Shown here piece after piece: positions 17,804-25,655 of a stretch of 64,000 nucleotides of DNA. How positions within the stretch are numbered: the stretch's first letter is position 1; every line of letters starts with the position of its first letter. The position numbers and the translations under genes were made by a program. The DNA is from Formosa sp. Hel3_A1_48 (GTDB lineage: Bacteria > Bacteroidota > Bacteroidia > Flavobacteriales > Flavobacteriaceae), in the NCBI RefSeq assembly GCF_001735715.1, contig NZ_CP017259.1, forward strand, positions 679,501-743,500, given 5' to 3'. Below the pieces are notes generated by a model. It was not told the origin of the DNA. It searched no databases and saw only the letters and a list, made by a program, of their open reading frames with translations.

Positions 17804-19010
17804 ATTTTTACAAAATCTTGGCCCTGGATTATTGTTTGCTGGGGCTGCAATTGGAGTGTCACATCTTGTTCAGTCGACTAAAGCAGGTGCAAATTTTGGC
17901 TTCGGACTGTTGTGGGCGCTTTTGCTAATTAACCTCATCAAATATCCTTTTTTTCAGTTTGGCCCTCGTTATGCTGCAGCTACTGGAGAAAGTTTGCTCG
18001 AGGGCTATAATAAGCTGGGAAAAGGGGTGTTAAAGGCCTATGCCTTGTTGACCATTGCTACCATGTTTACCATACAAACAGCAGTGACTATTGTTACTGC
18101 TGGGATAGCTTCTACTCTATTTGGTTCTGAAATTAGTATGGAAATATGGTCTGTTATTATATTATCCGTTTGTTTTCTTCTTTTGCTAGTTGGTAAATAT
18201 TCCTTACTAGATAAAATGATGAAAGTCATCATTATCGTTTTGAGTTTGAGTACCCTATTTGCGGTAGCCGCAGCATTTATTAATTCCACAAATGAACCCG
18301 AATGGACACAAATAGTCCCATCAACAGATGTGGAACTAATTTTTCTTATAGCTTTCATGGGCTGGATGCCTGCGCCATTGGATGTTTCAATTTGGCACTC
18401 TATATGGGCGATTCAAAAGAAAAAACAAGAGCAAAACTTTAATTCAAAAACAGCAGCATTAGATTTCAATATAGGCTATCTCGGAACTATTGTATTGGGA
18501 ATAGGCTTTCTAATGCTTGGGGGGCTAGTAATGCACGGATCAGGAAAATCATTTAGTGCAAATGGGGGAGAATTTTCGCTACAACTGATTGAAATGTATA
18601 CACAAAATCTTGGAGAATGGTCTTATATTATCATAGTTGTCGCAGCACTAACCACCATGTTCAGCACCACACTAACAACTCTTGATGCTTCGCCTCGTGC
18701 CATGAACAAAACACTCGAACTAATCTTAGATAAACCACTAAACAATGGCTACAAAGTTTGGTTGATTGTTTTGATAATAGGTACCATTTCTATTTTCTTC
18801 TTCTTTTTATCGGAAATGGGCAGCTTGATAAAAATAGCCACAATATTATCGTTTTTAACAGCACCTTTTTATGCACTTATGAATTATATTCTCATATGCA
18901 GTAAGCATACACCTCAGTCGTTTCGACCGTCAAAAATGATGCATTTTTTAAGTATTTCAGGAATTCTCTTTTTAATTGGATTTAACATTTGGTATATCAG
19001 TATTTTGTGA
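17796..19010 (+). CDS. Nramp-related membrane transporter lacking the canonical metal motifs
   Basis: A 404-residue inner-membrane protein with about 11 membrane segments and the Nramp/SLC11 fold, including the family's opening GPGLLFAG (residues 9-16). In true Nramps the first helix has DPGN and the sixth MPH, which coordinate Mn2+/Fe2+. Here the DPGN position reads GVSH (20-23) and helix 6 reads WMPAPLD (190-196) with no MPH. So classical Mn/Fe transport should not be assumed; Nramp-related clades with other substrates are known. Read-through and overlap with the sigma factor gene suggest co-expression. Substrate unknown. Confidence 0.85.
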   Translation: MTKFLQNLGPGLLFAGAAIGVSHLVQSTKAGANFGFGLLWALLLINLIKYPFFQFGPRYAAATGESLLEGYNKLGKGVLKAYALLTIATMFTIQTAVTIVTAGIASTLFGSEISMEIWSVIILSVCFLLLLVGKYSLLDKMMKVIIIVLSLSTLFAVAAAFINSTNEPEWTQIVPSTDVELIFLIAFMGWMPAPLDVSIWHSIWAIQKKKQEQNFNSKTAALDFNIGYLGTIVLGIGFLMLGGLVMHGSGKSFSANGGEFSLQLIEMYTQNLGEWSYIIIVVAALTTMFSTTLTTLDASPRAMNKTLELILDKPLNNGYKVWLIVLIIGTISIFFFFLSEMGSLIKIATILSFLTAPFYALMNYILICSKHTPQSFRPSKMMHFLSISGILFLIGFNIWYISIL

Positions 19011-19030
19011 TTTTTTTAGGGAATACTTTG

Positions 19031-19038
19031 TATCTTTG
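19031..19038 (+). promoter_or_regulatory. -7 box (TATCTTTG) before lipA
   Basis: Strong match to TAnnTTTG, 17 bases before the lipA ATG, with a TTTTG about 23 bases upstream in the -33 position. Confidence 0.65.
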
Positions 19039-19055
19039 CAGCACAAATCATACGG

Positions 19056-19931
19056 ATGTCTACAGACGCACTTATAAAACCACAAGAACGACAAGCCAAA
19101 CCTAAATGGTTGCGTGTAAAATTACCAACAGGCAAAAAGTATACAGAACTTCGAGGGCTTGTTGATAAATACAATCTCAACACAATTTGTACGTCTGGGA
19201 GTTGCCCTAATATGGGCGAATGTTGGGGTGAAGGTACAGCTACATTTATGATCCTTGGTAACATATGTACGCGTTCCTGCGGCTTTTGCGGGGTGAAAAC
19301 CGGACGACCTGAATCAGTGGATTGGGATGAACCCGAAAAAGTAGCGCGGTCTATCAAAATCATGGGAATCAAACACGCCGTTCTGACTAGCGTTGACCGC
19401 GATGATTTAAAAGACATGGGCAGTATCATGTGGGCCGAAACGGTAAAAGCCGTTCGTCGTATGAACCCAAACACCACACTTGAGACACTAATACCTGACT
19501 TTCAAGGAATTGAAAAACATATCGACCGCATTATTAACGTAGCTCCCGAAGTTGTCTCGCACAATATGGAAACAGTAAGACGACTCACAAGAGCGGTACG
19601 CATACAAGCAAAATACGATCAAAGCTTAGAAGTTTTGAATTACCTAAAAAAGCAAGGGCAACGTCGTACCAAGACCGGTATCATGCTTGGACTAGGAGAA
19701 ACTCGCGAAGAAGTTATTGAAACGCTTCACGACCTTAAAAAGGCAAATGTTGATGTCGTTACCATTGGTCAATACCTACAACCAAGTAAAAAGCACCTCC
19801 CTGTGAAAGAGTTCATCACGCCAGATCAATTCAAAGAATATGAAGAAATTGGCTTGGATTTAGGATTCAGACACGTAGAAAGTAGCGCACTGGTCCGCTC
19901 TTCGTATAAAGCACAAAAACATATAAATTAA
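19056..19931 (+). CDS. lipA: lipoyl synthase
   Basis: LipA is a radical SAM enzyme that inserts two sulfurs into protein-bound octanoyl groups to make lipoyl cofactors of the 2-oxoacid dehydrogenases. The 291-residue protein has both clusters: the auxiliary one from C45, C50 and C56 ([12 protein letters not shown]), and the radical SAM CxxxCxxC at C71, C75 and C78. The RSSY motif near the C-terminus supplies the serine ligand of the auxiliary cluster. A strong -7 box precedes it. The gap gene begins on the base after the lipA stop, an unusual partner. Confidence 0.98.
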   Translation: MSTDALIKPQERQAKPKWLRVKLPTGKKYTELRGLVDKYNLNTICTSGSCPNMGECWGEGTATFMILGNICTRSCGFCGVKTGRPESVDWDEPEKVARSIKIMGIKHAVLTSVDRDDLKDMGSIMWAETVKAVRRMNPNTTLETLIPDFQGIEKHIDRIINVAPEVVSHNMETVRRLTRAVRIQAKYDQSLEVLNYLKKQGQRRTKTGIMLGLGETREEVIETLHDLKKANVDVVTIGQYLQPSKKHLPVKEFITPDQFKEYEEIGLDLGFRHVESSALVRSSYKAQKHIN

Positions 19932-20921
19932 ATGGTTCGCGTTGGTATCAACGGGTTTGGACGCATCGGTAGGCGCGTCTTTCGCTTGATCCTCGAGCAA
20001 GAGGACATTCAAGTGGTTGCTGTAAATGATTTGGCAGACACCAAAACACTGACACATTTACTAAAATACGATAGTGTCCATGGAAAACTTAATGCTCGAA
20101 TTGACAAAAATGAAACCCATATTGAGGTCAATAACGCGTCTATACCTCTGACAAATCACAACCATCCAAAATACATCGACTGGGCAGCACATAAAGTAGA
20201 TGTTGTGGTCGAAGCTACTGGAAAATTTAAAACCAAAGACATCTTACAGTACCATATTAAAAATGGTGCTCGAAAAGTAATTTTGAGTGTTCCTCCTTTA
20301 GATAGTGACATTAAAACCATTGTGCTGGGCGTGAATGAACACACCATTACCAAAGAAGACCAGATACTATCTAATGCCTCTTGTACCACAAATAATGCTG
20401 CACCAATGCTCGCAATCATTAATGATTTATGTGGAATCGACCAAGCCTACATAACCACAGTGCATTCCTACACCACCGATCAAAGTCTGCACGATCAACC
20501 TCATCAAGATTTGAGAAGAGCTCGTGCAGCAGGTCAATCCATAGTCCCAACTACTACTGGAGCTGCCAAAGCATTAACTAAAATATTTCCTGAACTTGCT
20601 CATACCATAGGAGGTTGTGGAATTCGTGTCCCCGTCATCAATGGGTCTTTAACTGATATTACCTTTAATGTCAAAAAAGAAACTTCTGTTGAAGCAATTA
20701 ATGAGGCCTTCAAAAACGCAGCTCAAACAAAATTCAAAGGCTTTTTGGAATACACCACTGACCCTATTGTTTCGATTGACGTTATTGGCAATACACATTC
20801 TTGTGTTTTTGATGCACAAATGACTTCGGTATTGGGAAAAATGGTGAAAATCATCGGTTGGTACGACAACGAAACGGGATATTCCTCACGAATCATTGAC
20901 CTGATTAAAGCATTAAATTAG
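19932..20921 (+). CDS. gap: glyceraldehyde-3-phosphate dehydrogenase, type I
   Basis: GAPDH oxidises glyceraldehyde 3-phosphate with NAD(P)+ and phosphate in glycolysis or gluconeogenesis. The 329-residue protein has the N-terminal Rossmann start VRVGINGFGRIGR and the active-site SCTTN with catalytic C151. The HSYTTDQSLHDQPH loop and WYDNETGYSSR ending are typical. The ATG abuts the lipA stop with no gap, so they are probably co-transcribed. Its stop overlaps the end of the convergent lpxK by 4 bases. Other GAPDH paralogues may exist elsewhere; which direction this one serves is not clear. Confidence 0.97.
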   Translation: MVRVGINGFGRIGRRVFRLILEQEDIQVVAVNDLADTKTLTHLLKYDSVHGKLNARIDKNETHIEVNNASIPLTNHNHPKYIDWAAHKVDVVVEATGKFKTKDILQYHIKNGARKVILSVPPLDSDIKTIVLGVNEHTITKEDQILSNASCTTNNAAPMLAIINDLCGIDQAYITTVHSYTTDQSLHDQPHQDLRRARAAGQSIVPTTTGAAKALTKIFPELAHTIGGCGIRVPVINGSLTDITFNVKKETSVEAINEAFKNAAQTKFKGFLEYTTDPIVSIDVIGNTHSCVFDAQMTSVLGKMVKIIGWYDNETGYSSRIIDLIKALN

Positions 20922-21922
20922 GGCATGTCTATATACGCCTTTACCAAGTCTTCGAATCTGTCTTGGTCGTCAATTTTTGTAGTTATGGGTAAATAATACA
21001 AAGCATCATGATTGAGTATTTTTAATCTTGAAAAATCCTTTTCAGTTGTTAAAACCAAAGACTTAGAACTAATTTTATTCAGCTCTTGCGTTGAAAACTC
21101 ATGGTGATCCGCATATTCAAGATGTTCAAACTTATGACCTAAACTTTCCAAATATTGCACCAAAGGTACCGAATTGGCAATTCCAGTGACTAAAGTGTAT
21201 TTTTTATTTTTAATTGTCTGAAGAGCTAATTTCTCTGTTGAAGAGTATATATGTTCATCATAATCAATAGAACTAAAAAACAATTGTTGTCCACTTTGTA
21301 ATGCCAAACGCTTTTTGATGGTTTGCTTTTCTAAATGGCCCAAATTAGTGGGACTTTTGGTGACTATTACAATTTGTGCTCGCTGCGCCCCTGAACGCAA
21401 TTCACGAAGGTTTCCTGCAGGCAAAACAATATCGTCGCAATACAAATGATCGTAAGCGGTTAGTAAAATGGATAAGCCAGGAGAAACCTTTCGGTGCTGA
21501 AAAGCATCGTCGAGCAAAACCACTTCGGGCGGATTGTTGAGCGCTAATAAAGTTTCTATTCCACGCTGGCGGTTGGCATCGACAGCAACAGTGATTTTTG
21601 GAAATTTATGAGCAATTTGAAAGGGCTCGTCCCCTATAGATTTCGCTGATGATAAAGCATCTGCCAAAACAAACCCTTTTGATTGACGCCCATAACCACG
21701 GCTCAAAACAGCAACTTTATAATTGGACTGAAGTAGTGATATCAATAATTCTATGGTAGGGGTTTTTCCCGTGCCCCCCACAGACAAATTTCCTACACAG
21801 ATGATTGGCAACGGAAACGACTTGGATTTCAAAATACCTAAATCGTATCCCCTATTACGAAGATAAACAACGCTATAATAGAGTACATTGAATGGAAATA
21901 ATATTTTTCTTAAAAGCTTCAT
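20918..21922 (-). CDS. lpxK: tetraacyldisaccharide 4'-kinase
   Basis: LpxK phosphorylates the 4' position of the lipid A disaccharide precursor at the inner membrane. With ATG at 21922 the protein is 334 residues, the family norm, and starts MKLLRKILFPFNVLYYSVVYLR, an amphipathic/hydrophobic membrane anchor. The P-loop is SVGGTGKT (47-54), followed by the LSRGYGR motif and a DDAFQHR block with catalytic Asp and His. A longer in-frame start 46 codons upstream would run across the divergent Nif3 promoter and start and is rejected. It is divergent from the Nif3-like gene across 45 bases. Confidence 0.95.
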   Translation of the reverse strand: MKLLRKILFPFNVLYYSVVYLRNRGYDLGILKSKSFPLPIICVGNLSVGGTGKTPTIELLISLLQSNYKVAVLSRGYGRQSKGFVLADALSSAKSIGDEPFQIAHKFPKITVAVDANRQRGIETLLALNNPPEVVLLDDAFQHRKVSPGLSILLTAYDHLYCDDIVLPAGNLRELRSGAQRAQIVIVTKSPTNLGHLEKQTIKKRLALQSGQQLFFSSIDYDEHIYSSTEKLALQTIKNKKYTLVTGIANSVPLVQYLESLGHKFEHLEYADHHEFSTQELNKISSKSLVLTTEKDFSRLKILNHDALYYLPITTKIDDQDRFEDLVKAYIDMP

Positions 21923-21942
21923 CACAACGAAAGTAATTATTT

Positions 21943-21950
21943 TATCTTTG
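21943..21950 (+). promoter_or_regulatory. -7 box (TATCTTTG) before the Nif3-like gene
   Basis: Strong match to TAnnTTTG, 17 bases before the ATG at 21968, within the short lpxK/Nif3 divergent region. Confidence 0.6.
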
Positions 21951-21967
21951 AAGTTAAACAAAATCTT

Positions 21968-23062
21968 ATGATAGTTAAAGACATCATCAAGCAACTCGAG
22001 GACCTTGCCCCTTTGGCCTATGCCGAAGAATTTGACAATGTTGGTCTTTTGGTCGGACACAAGGATATGGAAATCTCAGGGGTTTTGATTACTCTAGATA
22101 CCCTTCCTGAAGTCGTGGATGAAGCCATTGCTACAAACTGCAATCTTATTGTGAGCTTTCATCCCATTATATTCAAAGGGTTAAAATCCATCACTGGAAA
22201 AACCTATGTAGAACGCGTGGTGCAAAAAGCCATAAAACACGATATTGCCATATTTGCTATACACACTGCATTGGATAATGCTTTTGAAGGGGTAAATGCT
22301 GAAATTTGCAACCGATTGAACTTAATAAATAAATCCATTTTGATGCCCCAATCGGGAACCGTCAAAAAGCTTACAACATTTGTACCACACACAGATGCCG
22401 AGATGGTACGAACTGCACTTTTTGAAGCTGGCGGTGGCGCTCTTGGAAATTACGAAAATTGCAGCTTTAACAGTCAAGGTATTGGGACTTTCGAAGGAAA
22501 TTCAGAGGCACAACCTGCCATCGGAAAACCAAATGAATTGAAAAGTGTAGAAGAAACAAGAATAGACATCGTATATGCAAAACATTTGGAATCTGGTATT
22601 TTGAATGCTTTGTTTCAAGCCCACCCCTACGAAGAAGTGGCCCATGAACTATTTACATTAGAAAACAAAAATCATCACATTGGGATGGGAATGATTGGAG
22701 AGCTAGAAGATCCCATGAGCGAAACCGATTTTCTGACTTTTGTAAAACAAACAATGAAATGTGAAATCATAAGACACTCCAAACAGCTTGAACATCCTAT
22801 AAAAAAAGTAGCCGTTTTGGGCGGATCTGGTAGTTTTGCTATTAGTGCAGCAAAAGCGGCAGGTGCAGATGCTTTTGTGACTTCAGATCTGAAATACCAC
22901 GACTTTTTTAGGGCTGAAAATCAAATCTTACTGATGGATATTGGGCATTATGAAAGCGAACAGTACACAAAAAACCTTTTAGCGAGCTATCTTAAGAAAA
23001 AAATTCCTAATTTTGCAGTCCTTTTATCAAAGATAAATACAAACCCGGTAAAGTATAAATAA
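21968..23062 (+). CDS. Nif3-like dinuclear metal-centre protein (YbgI/NIF3 family)
   Basis: A 364-residue cytoplasmic Nif3 family protein, the longer form with a PII-like insert between the two halves of the metal site. Seen: PLAYAEEFDNVGLLVG start, SFHPIIFKG (metal-binding His), FAIHTALDN with His and Asp, and the C-terminal GHYESEQY block with His and Glu. The insert covers about residues 130-235. Family members are often called 'GTP cyclohydrolase I type 2', but that activity is not established for most. It lies 2 bases before the coiled-coil gene, a conserved flavobacterial pair. Confidence 0.92.
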   Translation: MIVKDIIKQLEDLAPLAYAEEFDNVGLLVGHKDMEISGVLITLDTLPEVVDEAIATNCNLIVSFHPIIFKGLKSITGKTYVERVVQKAIKHDIAIFAIHTALDNAFEGVNAEICNRLNLINKSILMPQSGTVKKLTTFVPHTDAEMVRTALFEAGGGALGNYENCSFNSQGIGTFEGNSEAQPAIGKPNELKSVEETRIDIVYAKHLESGILNALFQAHPYEEVAHELFTLENKNHHIGMGMIGELEDPMSETDFLTFVKQTMKCEIIRHSKQLEHPIKKVAVLGGSGSFAISAAKAAGADAFVTSDLKYHDFFRAENQILLMDIGHYESEQYTKNLLASYLKKKIPNFAVLLSKINTNPVKYK

Positions 23063-23064
23063 AC

Positions 23065-23844
23065 ATGGCTAAAAAGAAAGAGCTAACTGTTGAAGAACGA
23101 TTAAGAGCATTGTACGATTTGCAACTTATTGACTCTAGAGTGGATGAAATACGTAATGTACGAGGAGAACTCCCTCTAGAAGTACGTGACTTGGAGGATG
23201 AAGTTGAAGGTTTCAAATTGAGACTTCAAAAACTAGAAGACAGCCTAACCGATATAGACAATCAAATCAAGGCGAAGAAAAACTTAATTGAAGAAGCAAA
23301 AGCACTCATCAAAAAATACAACGAACAACAAAAAAATGTTCGTAACAATAGAGAATTTAACTCCTTGGCAAAAGAAGTTGAGTTCCAAGAATTAGAAATT
23401 CAATTGGCCGAAAAACACATCAATGAATTCAAAGCACAAATTGAACAAAAAAAGGAAGTGATTGACGGCACCAAAGAACGCTTGAAAGAACGCGAAGACC
23501 ACCTCAAGCACAAAAAAGGTGATTTAGATGATATTCTTGCTGAAACCGAAAAAGAAGAAAAAGTTCTTCTTGGAAAATCGGAGGAATACAAAACCAAAAT
23601 TGAGGAGCGTTTGGCCAAGGCCTACACCAAAATTCGCACCAATGTAAAGAATGGATTAGCCGTTGTACCAATCGAAAGAGGTGCTTCTGGAGGATCGTAT
23701 TTTACCATCCCACCACAAGTGCAAGTCGAGATTGCTTCGCGCAAAAAAATAATTACAGACGAGCACAGCGGTCGTATATTGGTTGATGCCGAACTGGCCG
23801 AAGAGCAAAAAGTAAAAATGGAAAAGTTATTTTCTACTATGTAA
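23065..23844 (+). CDS. coiled-coil 'zinc ribbon' protein without its zinc cysteines
   Basis: A 259-residue cytoplasmic protein of the family annotated as C4-type zinc ribbon (zf-RING_7). A long coiled coil spans about residues 40-190. The C-terminal knob aligns with the zinc ribbon: the canonical CGGC is SGGS (208-211) and the second CxxC is DEHS (232-235), so all four zinc ligands are gone while surrounding residues (FTIPPQ, GRILVDAEL) are kept. It therefore keeps the fold but probably not the metal. Function is not established; binding of nucleic acid or a partner is possible. It is coupled to the Nif3-like gene and ends at a strong terminator. Confidence 0.88.
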   Translation: MAKKKELTVEERLRALYDLQLIDSRVDEIRNVRGELPLEVRDLEDEVEGFKLRLQKLEDSLTDIDNQIKAKKNLIEEAKALIKKYNEQQKNVRNNREFNSLAKEVEFQELEIQLAEKHINEFKAQIEQKKEVIDGTKERLKEREDHLKHKKGDLDDILAETEKEEKVLLGKSEEYKTKIEERLAKAYTKIRTNVKNGLAVVPIERGASGGSYFTIPPQVQVEIASRKKIITDEHSGRILVDAELAEEQKVKMEKLFSTM

Positions 23845-23863
23845 CAAATAACCCTACACATAC

Positions 23864-23897
23864 CAAAAACCCTCACCATGCGTGAGGGTTTTTTTTT
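23864..23897 (+). terminator. intrinsic terminator after the coiled-coil gene
   Basis: Stem CCCTCAC/GTGAGGG flanked by A5 and T9, with a short loop. This is a classic strong terminator closing the Nif3-like/coiled-coil unit. Confidence 0.9.
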
Positions 23898-23929
23898 GAT
23901 GTACTTCTTTTTTTGTATTAAAAAAATTT

Positions 23930-23937
23930 TAAATTTG
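23930..23937 (+). promoter_or_regulatory. possible -7 box (TAAATTTG) before the 35-codon ORF
   Basis: Matches TAnnTTTG, 32 bases before the ATG at 23970. The region is very AT-rich, so a chance match is possible. Confidence 0.3.
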
Positions 23938-23969
23938 AAGTGAATAGTACCCAAATCTATTCTACAACC

Positions 23970-24077
23970 ATGAAAAACCTGAAACACGTGCCTAATCTAT
24001 ATGCAATTCAGAACAAAGTAAAAACAGGCTTTGTGCTTGAGCATGCTGATTATTCAAAAAAATCTCTAGCAAAATAA
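23970..24077 (+). CDS. possible 35-residue small protein
   Basis: A short open frame, ATG to TAA, encoding 35 residues beginning MKNLKHVPNLYAIQ and ending KKSLAK. It has no signal peptide, membrane segment or cysteine. A candidate -7 box lies 32 bases upstream and no other gene covers this stretch. It may be a real small protein, the remnant of a decayed gene, or chance. I do not recognise it. Confidence 0.25.
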   Translation: MKNLKHVPNLYAIQNKVKTGFVLEHADYSKKSLAK

Positions 24078-24240
24078 AGAGACCATTAGATGCTATTATT
24101 GATAGATAAAGTATTGATAATAAAAGTGTTAAGAGAAAACAAATAAACGGAACAGTGCGTCTATGAACAAATTGTAAACAATACCCAAACGAGACTCAAA
24201 ATGAGTATTATAAATAAATGTTTAATTAAAATTAAAAAGA
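24078..24240. other. intergenic stretch before the Bor-like lipoprotein
   Basis: AT-rich sequence with repeated GATAA/TATTGATA-like words and no coding frame I can support. It presumably holds the promoter of the lipoprotein gene, but no clean TAnnTTTG is placed near its start. Together with the small ORF before it, this fills the longest gene-poor gap in the window (23898-24240). Confidence 0.4.
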
Positions 24241-24537
24241 ATGATTAAAAAATCAATGAAAATGATGTCAGTTGTATTTGCTGCATCAATGTTATTAACT
24301 TCTTGCTATTCATACACAAGTGTTGTGGGAAGCGGAGCTCAAGGAAGCAATGAATCTACTAGTTGGAATCATTATGTAATTTTTGGTTTAGCACCTGTTG
24401 GTGTTTCTAGTTCAAAACAAATGGCTGGTGAAGCAGAAAATTATACTGTACAGACAAGACTGACTTTTGTTAATGGATTAGTTTCTGCGATAACTTTTGG
24501 TATTTATACGCCAACAACGACAACGGTAACTAAATAA
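24241..24537 (+). CDS. Bor-like small lipoprotein
   Basis: A 98-residue lipoprotein: signal peptide ending in the lipobox LLTSC (Cys at about 22), then a short domain. The C-terminal half, TRLTFVNGLVSAITFGIYTP, closely resembles the end of phage lambda Bor and E. coli Iss-type lipoproteins (TFVNGL..ITLGIYTP), and a preceding HYVIFGLAPVG resembles their HHFFVSGIG. Bor is an outer-membrane lipoprotein linked to serum resistance in E. coli; the role in a flavobacterium is unknown. It sits in a gene-poor patch between two terminators, which would fit later acquisition, but there are no phage genes nearby. Confidence 0.7.
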   Translation: MIKKSMKMMSVVFAASMLLTSCYSYTSVVGSGAQGSNESTSWNHYVIFGLAPVGVSSSKQMAGEAENYTVQTRLTFVNGLVSAITFGIYTPTTTTVTK

Positions 24538-24544
24538 CCAAAAA

Positions 24545-24580
24545 AAAGAAAGGTTTGGTATAAACACCTAACCTTTCTTT
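24545..24580 (+). terminator. hairpin after the Bor-like gene
   Basis: Stem AAAGAAAGGTT/AACCTTTCTTT, extended inside by GGT/ACC. The 3' T tract is short and broken, so termination may be less complete than at the other hairpins here. Confidence 0.65.
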
Positions 24581-24596
24581 AATTATTTCAGACTAT

Positions 24597-24797
24597 ATGA
24601 AAAAAATAATATTTTATTTTTCAATTATTATTTCAATTATTTTACTGAAAGATATTGCAAAAATTTTGAGAACCGATTTTGCAAGATTATCTGTATATGG
24701 TTTTGGTTATTTGTCAGGGAAAATAATCTTATTTATAGTCTTTGTTTTAATTAGTTTTATGACAAGAAAAGCCATTTTCACTAAAAAGATTGAATAA
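24597..24797 (+). CDS. small two-helix membrane protein, unrecognised
   Basis: A 66-residue protein with two hydrophobic segments (about 3-20 and 38-56) joined by a short basic loop (KILRTDFARLS) and ending in a basic tail. It would sit in the inner membrane. I do not recognise the family. It starts 16 bases after the hairpin following the Bor-like lipoprotein, so it may be read through from it. Real but obscure, or part of the same accessory patch. Confidence 0.5.
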   Translation: MKKIIFYFSIIISIILLKDIAKILRTDFARLSVYGFGYLSGKIILFIVFVLISFMTRKAIFTKKIE

Positions 24798-24942
24798 TAG
24801 AAAAGTACTGTTTACAACAACCTAATTAAAAAATAGATTTCTATGCGAACACGAATAATTTATCCTAGGAGTATTCCATTTTAACCAAAATTTCACAGAA
24901 TACCACAAATGGTTGCTTAATTTTACACCAAATATACGCACC

Positions 24943-25605
24943 ATGAAAAATACCTTAATCTTCCTACCCCTATTGTTTTGCGCCTCCATAAGTTGCCAAA
25001 ATACCAATACACAAAACGCCAAACAACAAGCGGTCATCAACGCTACACCTATTGAAGTCTTACAAGAAAATGGCATTGCAAAGGCGTATTTTGCAAGTGG
25101 ATGTTTTTGGTGTGTCGAGGCCGTTTATGAAAGCGTACACGGCGTAGAAGAAGCCATTAGTGGTTATTCTGGTGGATTTACAAACAACCCCACCTACGAA
25201 CTCAGCAACACTGGCCGCACCGGCCATGCCGAAGCTGTGGAAGTACTGTACGATCCGACTGTGGTCTCGTTTTCAACTTTGGTAGATGTGTATTTTGGTT
25301 CTCAAAATGTAGCGCAAGTCAACGGTCAAGGTCCGGATAGAGGAGTGCAATACCGCTCTATTATTTTTTATCAAAACGAGGAACAAAAAACTGTAATAAA
25401 GAAAAAGATAGCCGCCATCGCAAAAACTCAAAAAGTGACTGTTGCCGCAGAAGTGTATCCCTTTCAAAAATTTTGGAAAGCAGAAGACTACCACCAAAAT
25501 TATGAACGGTTACACCCCAACAATCCTTATGTACGTAATGTATCCATCCCTAGACTAAAGCGTTTTCAAGCTAAATTCCCTCAGCTTTTAAAACAAAACC
25601 ACTAG
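24943..25605 (+). CDS. msrA: peptide-methionine (S)-S-oxide reductase, lipoprotein form
   Basis: MsrA repairs methionine S-sulfoxide in oxidised proteins using thioredoxin-type reductants. The 220-residue protein starts with a signal peptide and a likely lipidated Cys (CASISCQ, about residue 19), so this copy acts in the cell envelope. The catalytic motif SGCFWC is near residues 50-55, and the GGFTNNPTYE, GHAEAVEVLYDP and PFYPAEDYHQ-like (PFQKFWKAEDYHQNY) blocks are all present. I chose ATG 24943, since it begins the signal peptide; a start 10 codons earlier adds a hydrophilic lead. Convenient neighbour of kynU but not evidently part of that operon. Confidence 0.94.
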   Translation: MKNTLIFLPLLFCASISCQNTNTQNAKQQAVINATPIEVLQENGIAKAYFASGCFWCVEAVYESVHGVEEAISGYSGGFTNNPTYELSNTGRTGHAEAVEVLYDPTVVSFSTLVDVYFGSQNVAQVNGQGPDRGVQYRSIIFYQNEEQKTVIKKKIAAIAKTQKVTVAAEVYPFQKFWKAEDYHQNYERLHPNNPYVRNVSIPRLKRFQAKFPQLLKQNH

Positions 25606-25647
25606 TATTCACAAGAGGAGTGAATTTTATAATCGGCGAAAAATAGC

Positions 25648-25655
25648 TACATTTG
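25648..25655 (+). promoter_or_regulatory. possible -7 box (TACATTTG) at the start of the kynurenine operon
   Basis: Matches TAnnTTTG but overlaps the first candidate kynU start codon (TTG at 25653). If it is the promoter, translation would have to begin further in, for example at TTG 25677. Confidence 0.35.

Noticed and set aside
21923-22060. Longer N-terminus for lpxK
   Set aside because: It would run across the Nif3-like start and its promoter and adds residues absent from the family; the ATG at 21922 begins the expected membrane anchor.
25560-25600. Possible terminator near the msrA end (AAGCT...AGCTT)
   Set aside because: The stem is short and not followed by a T tract.
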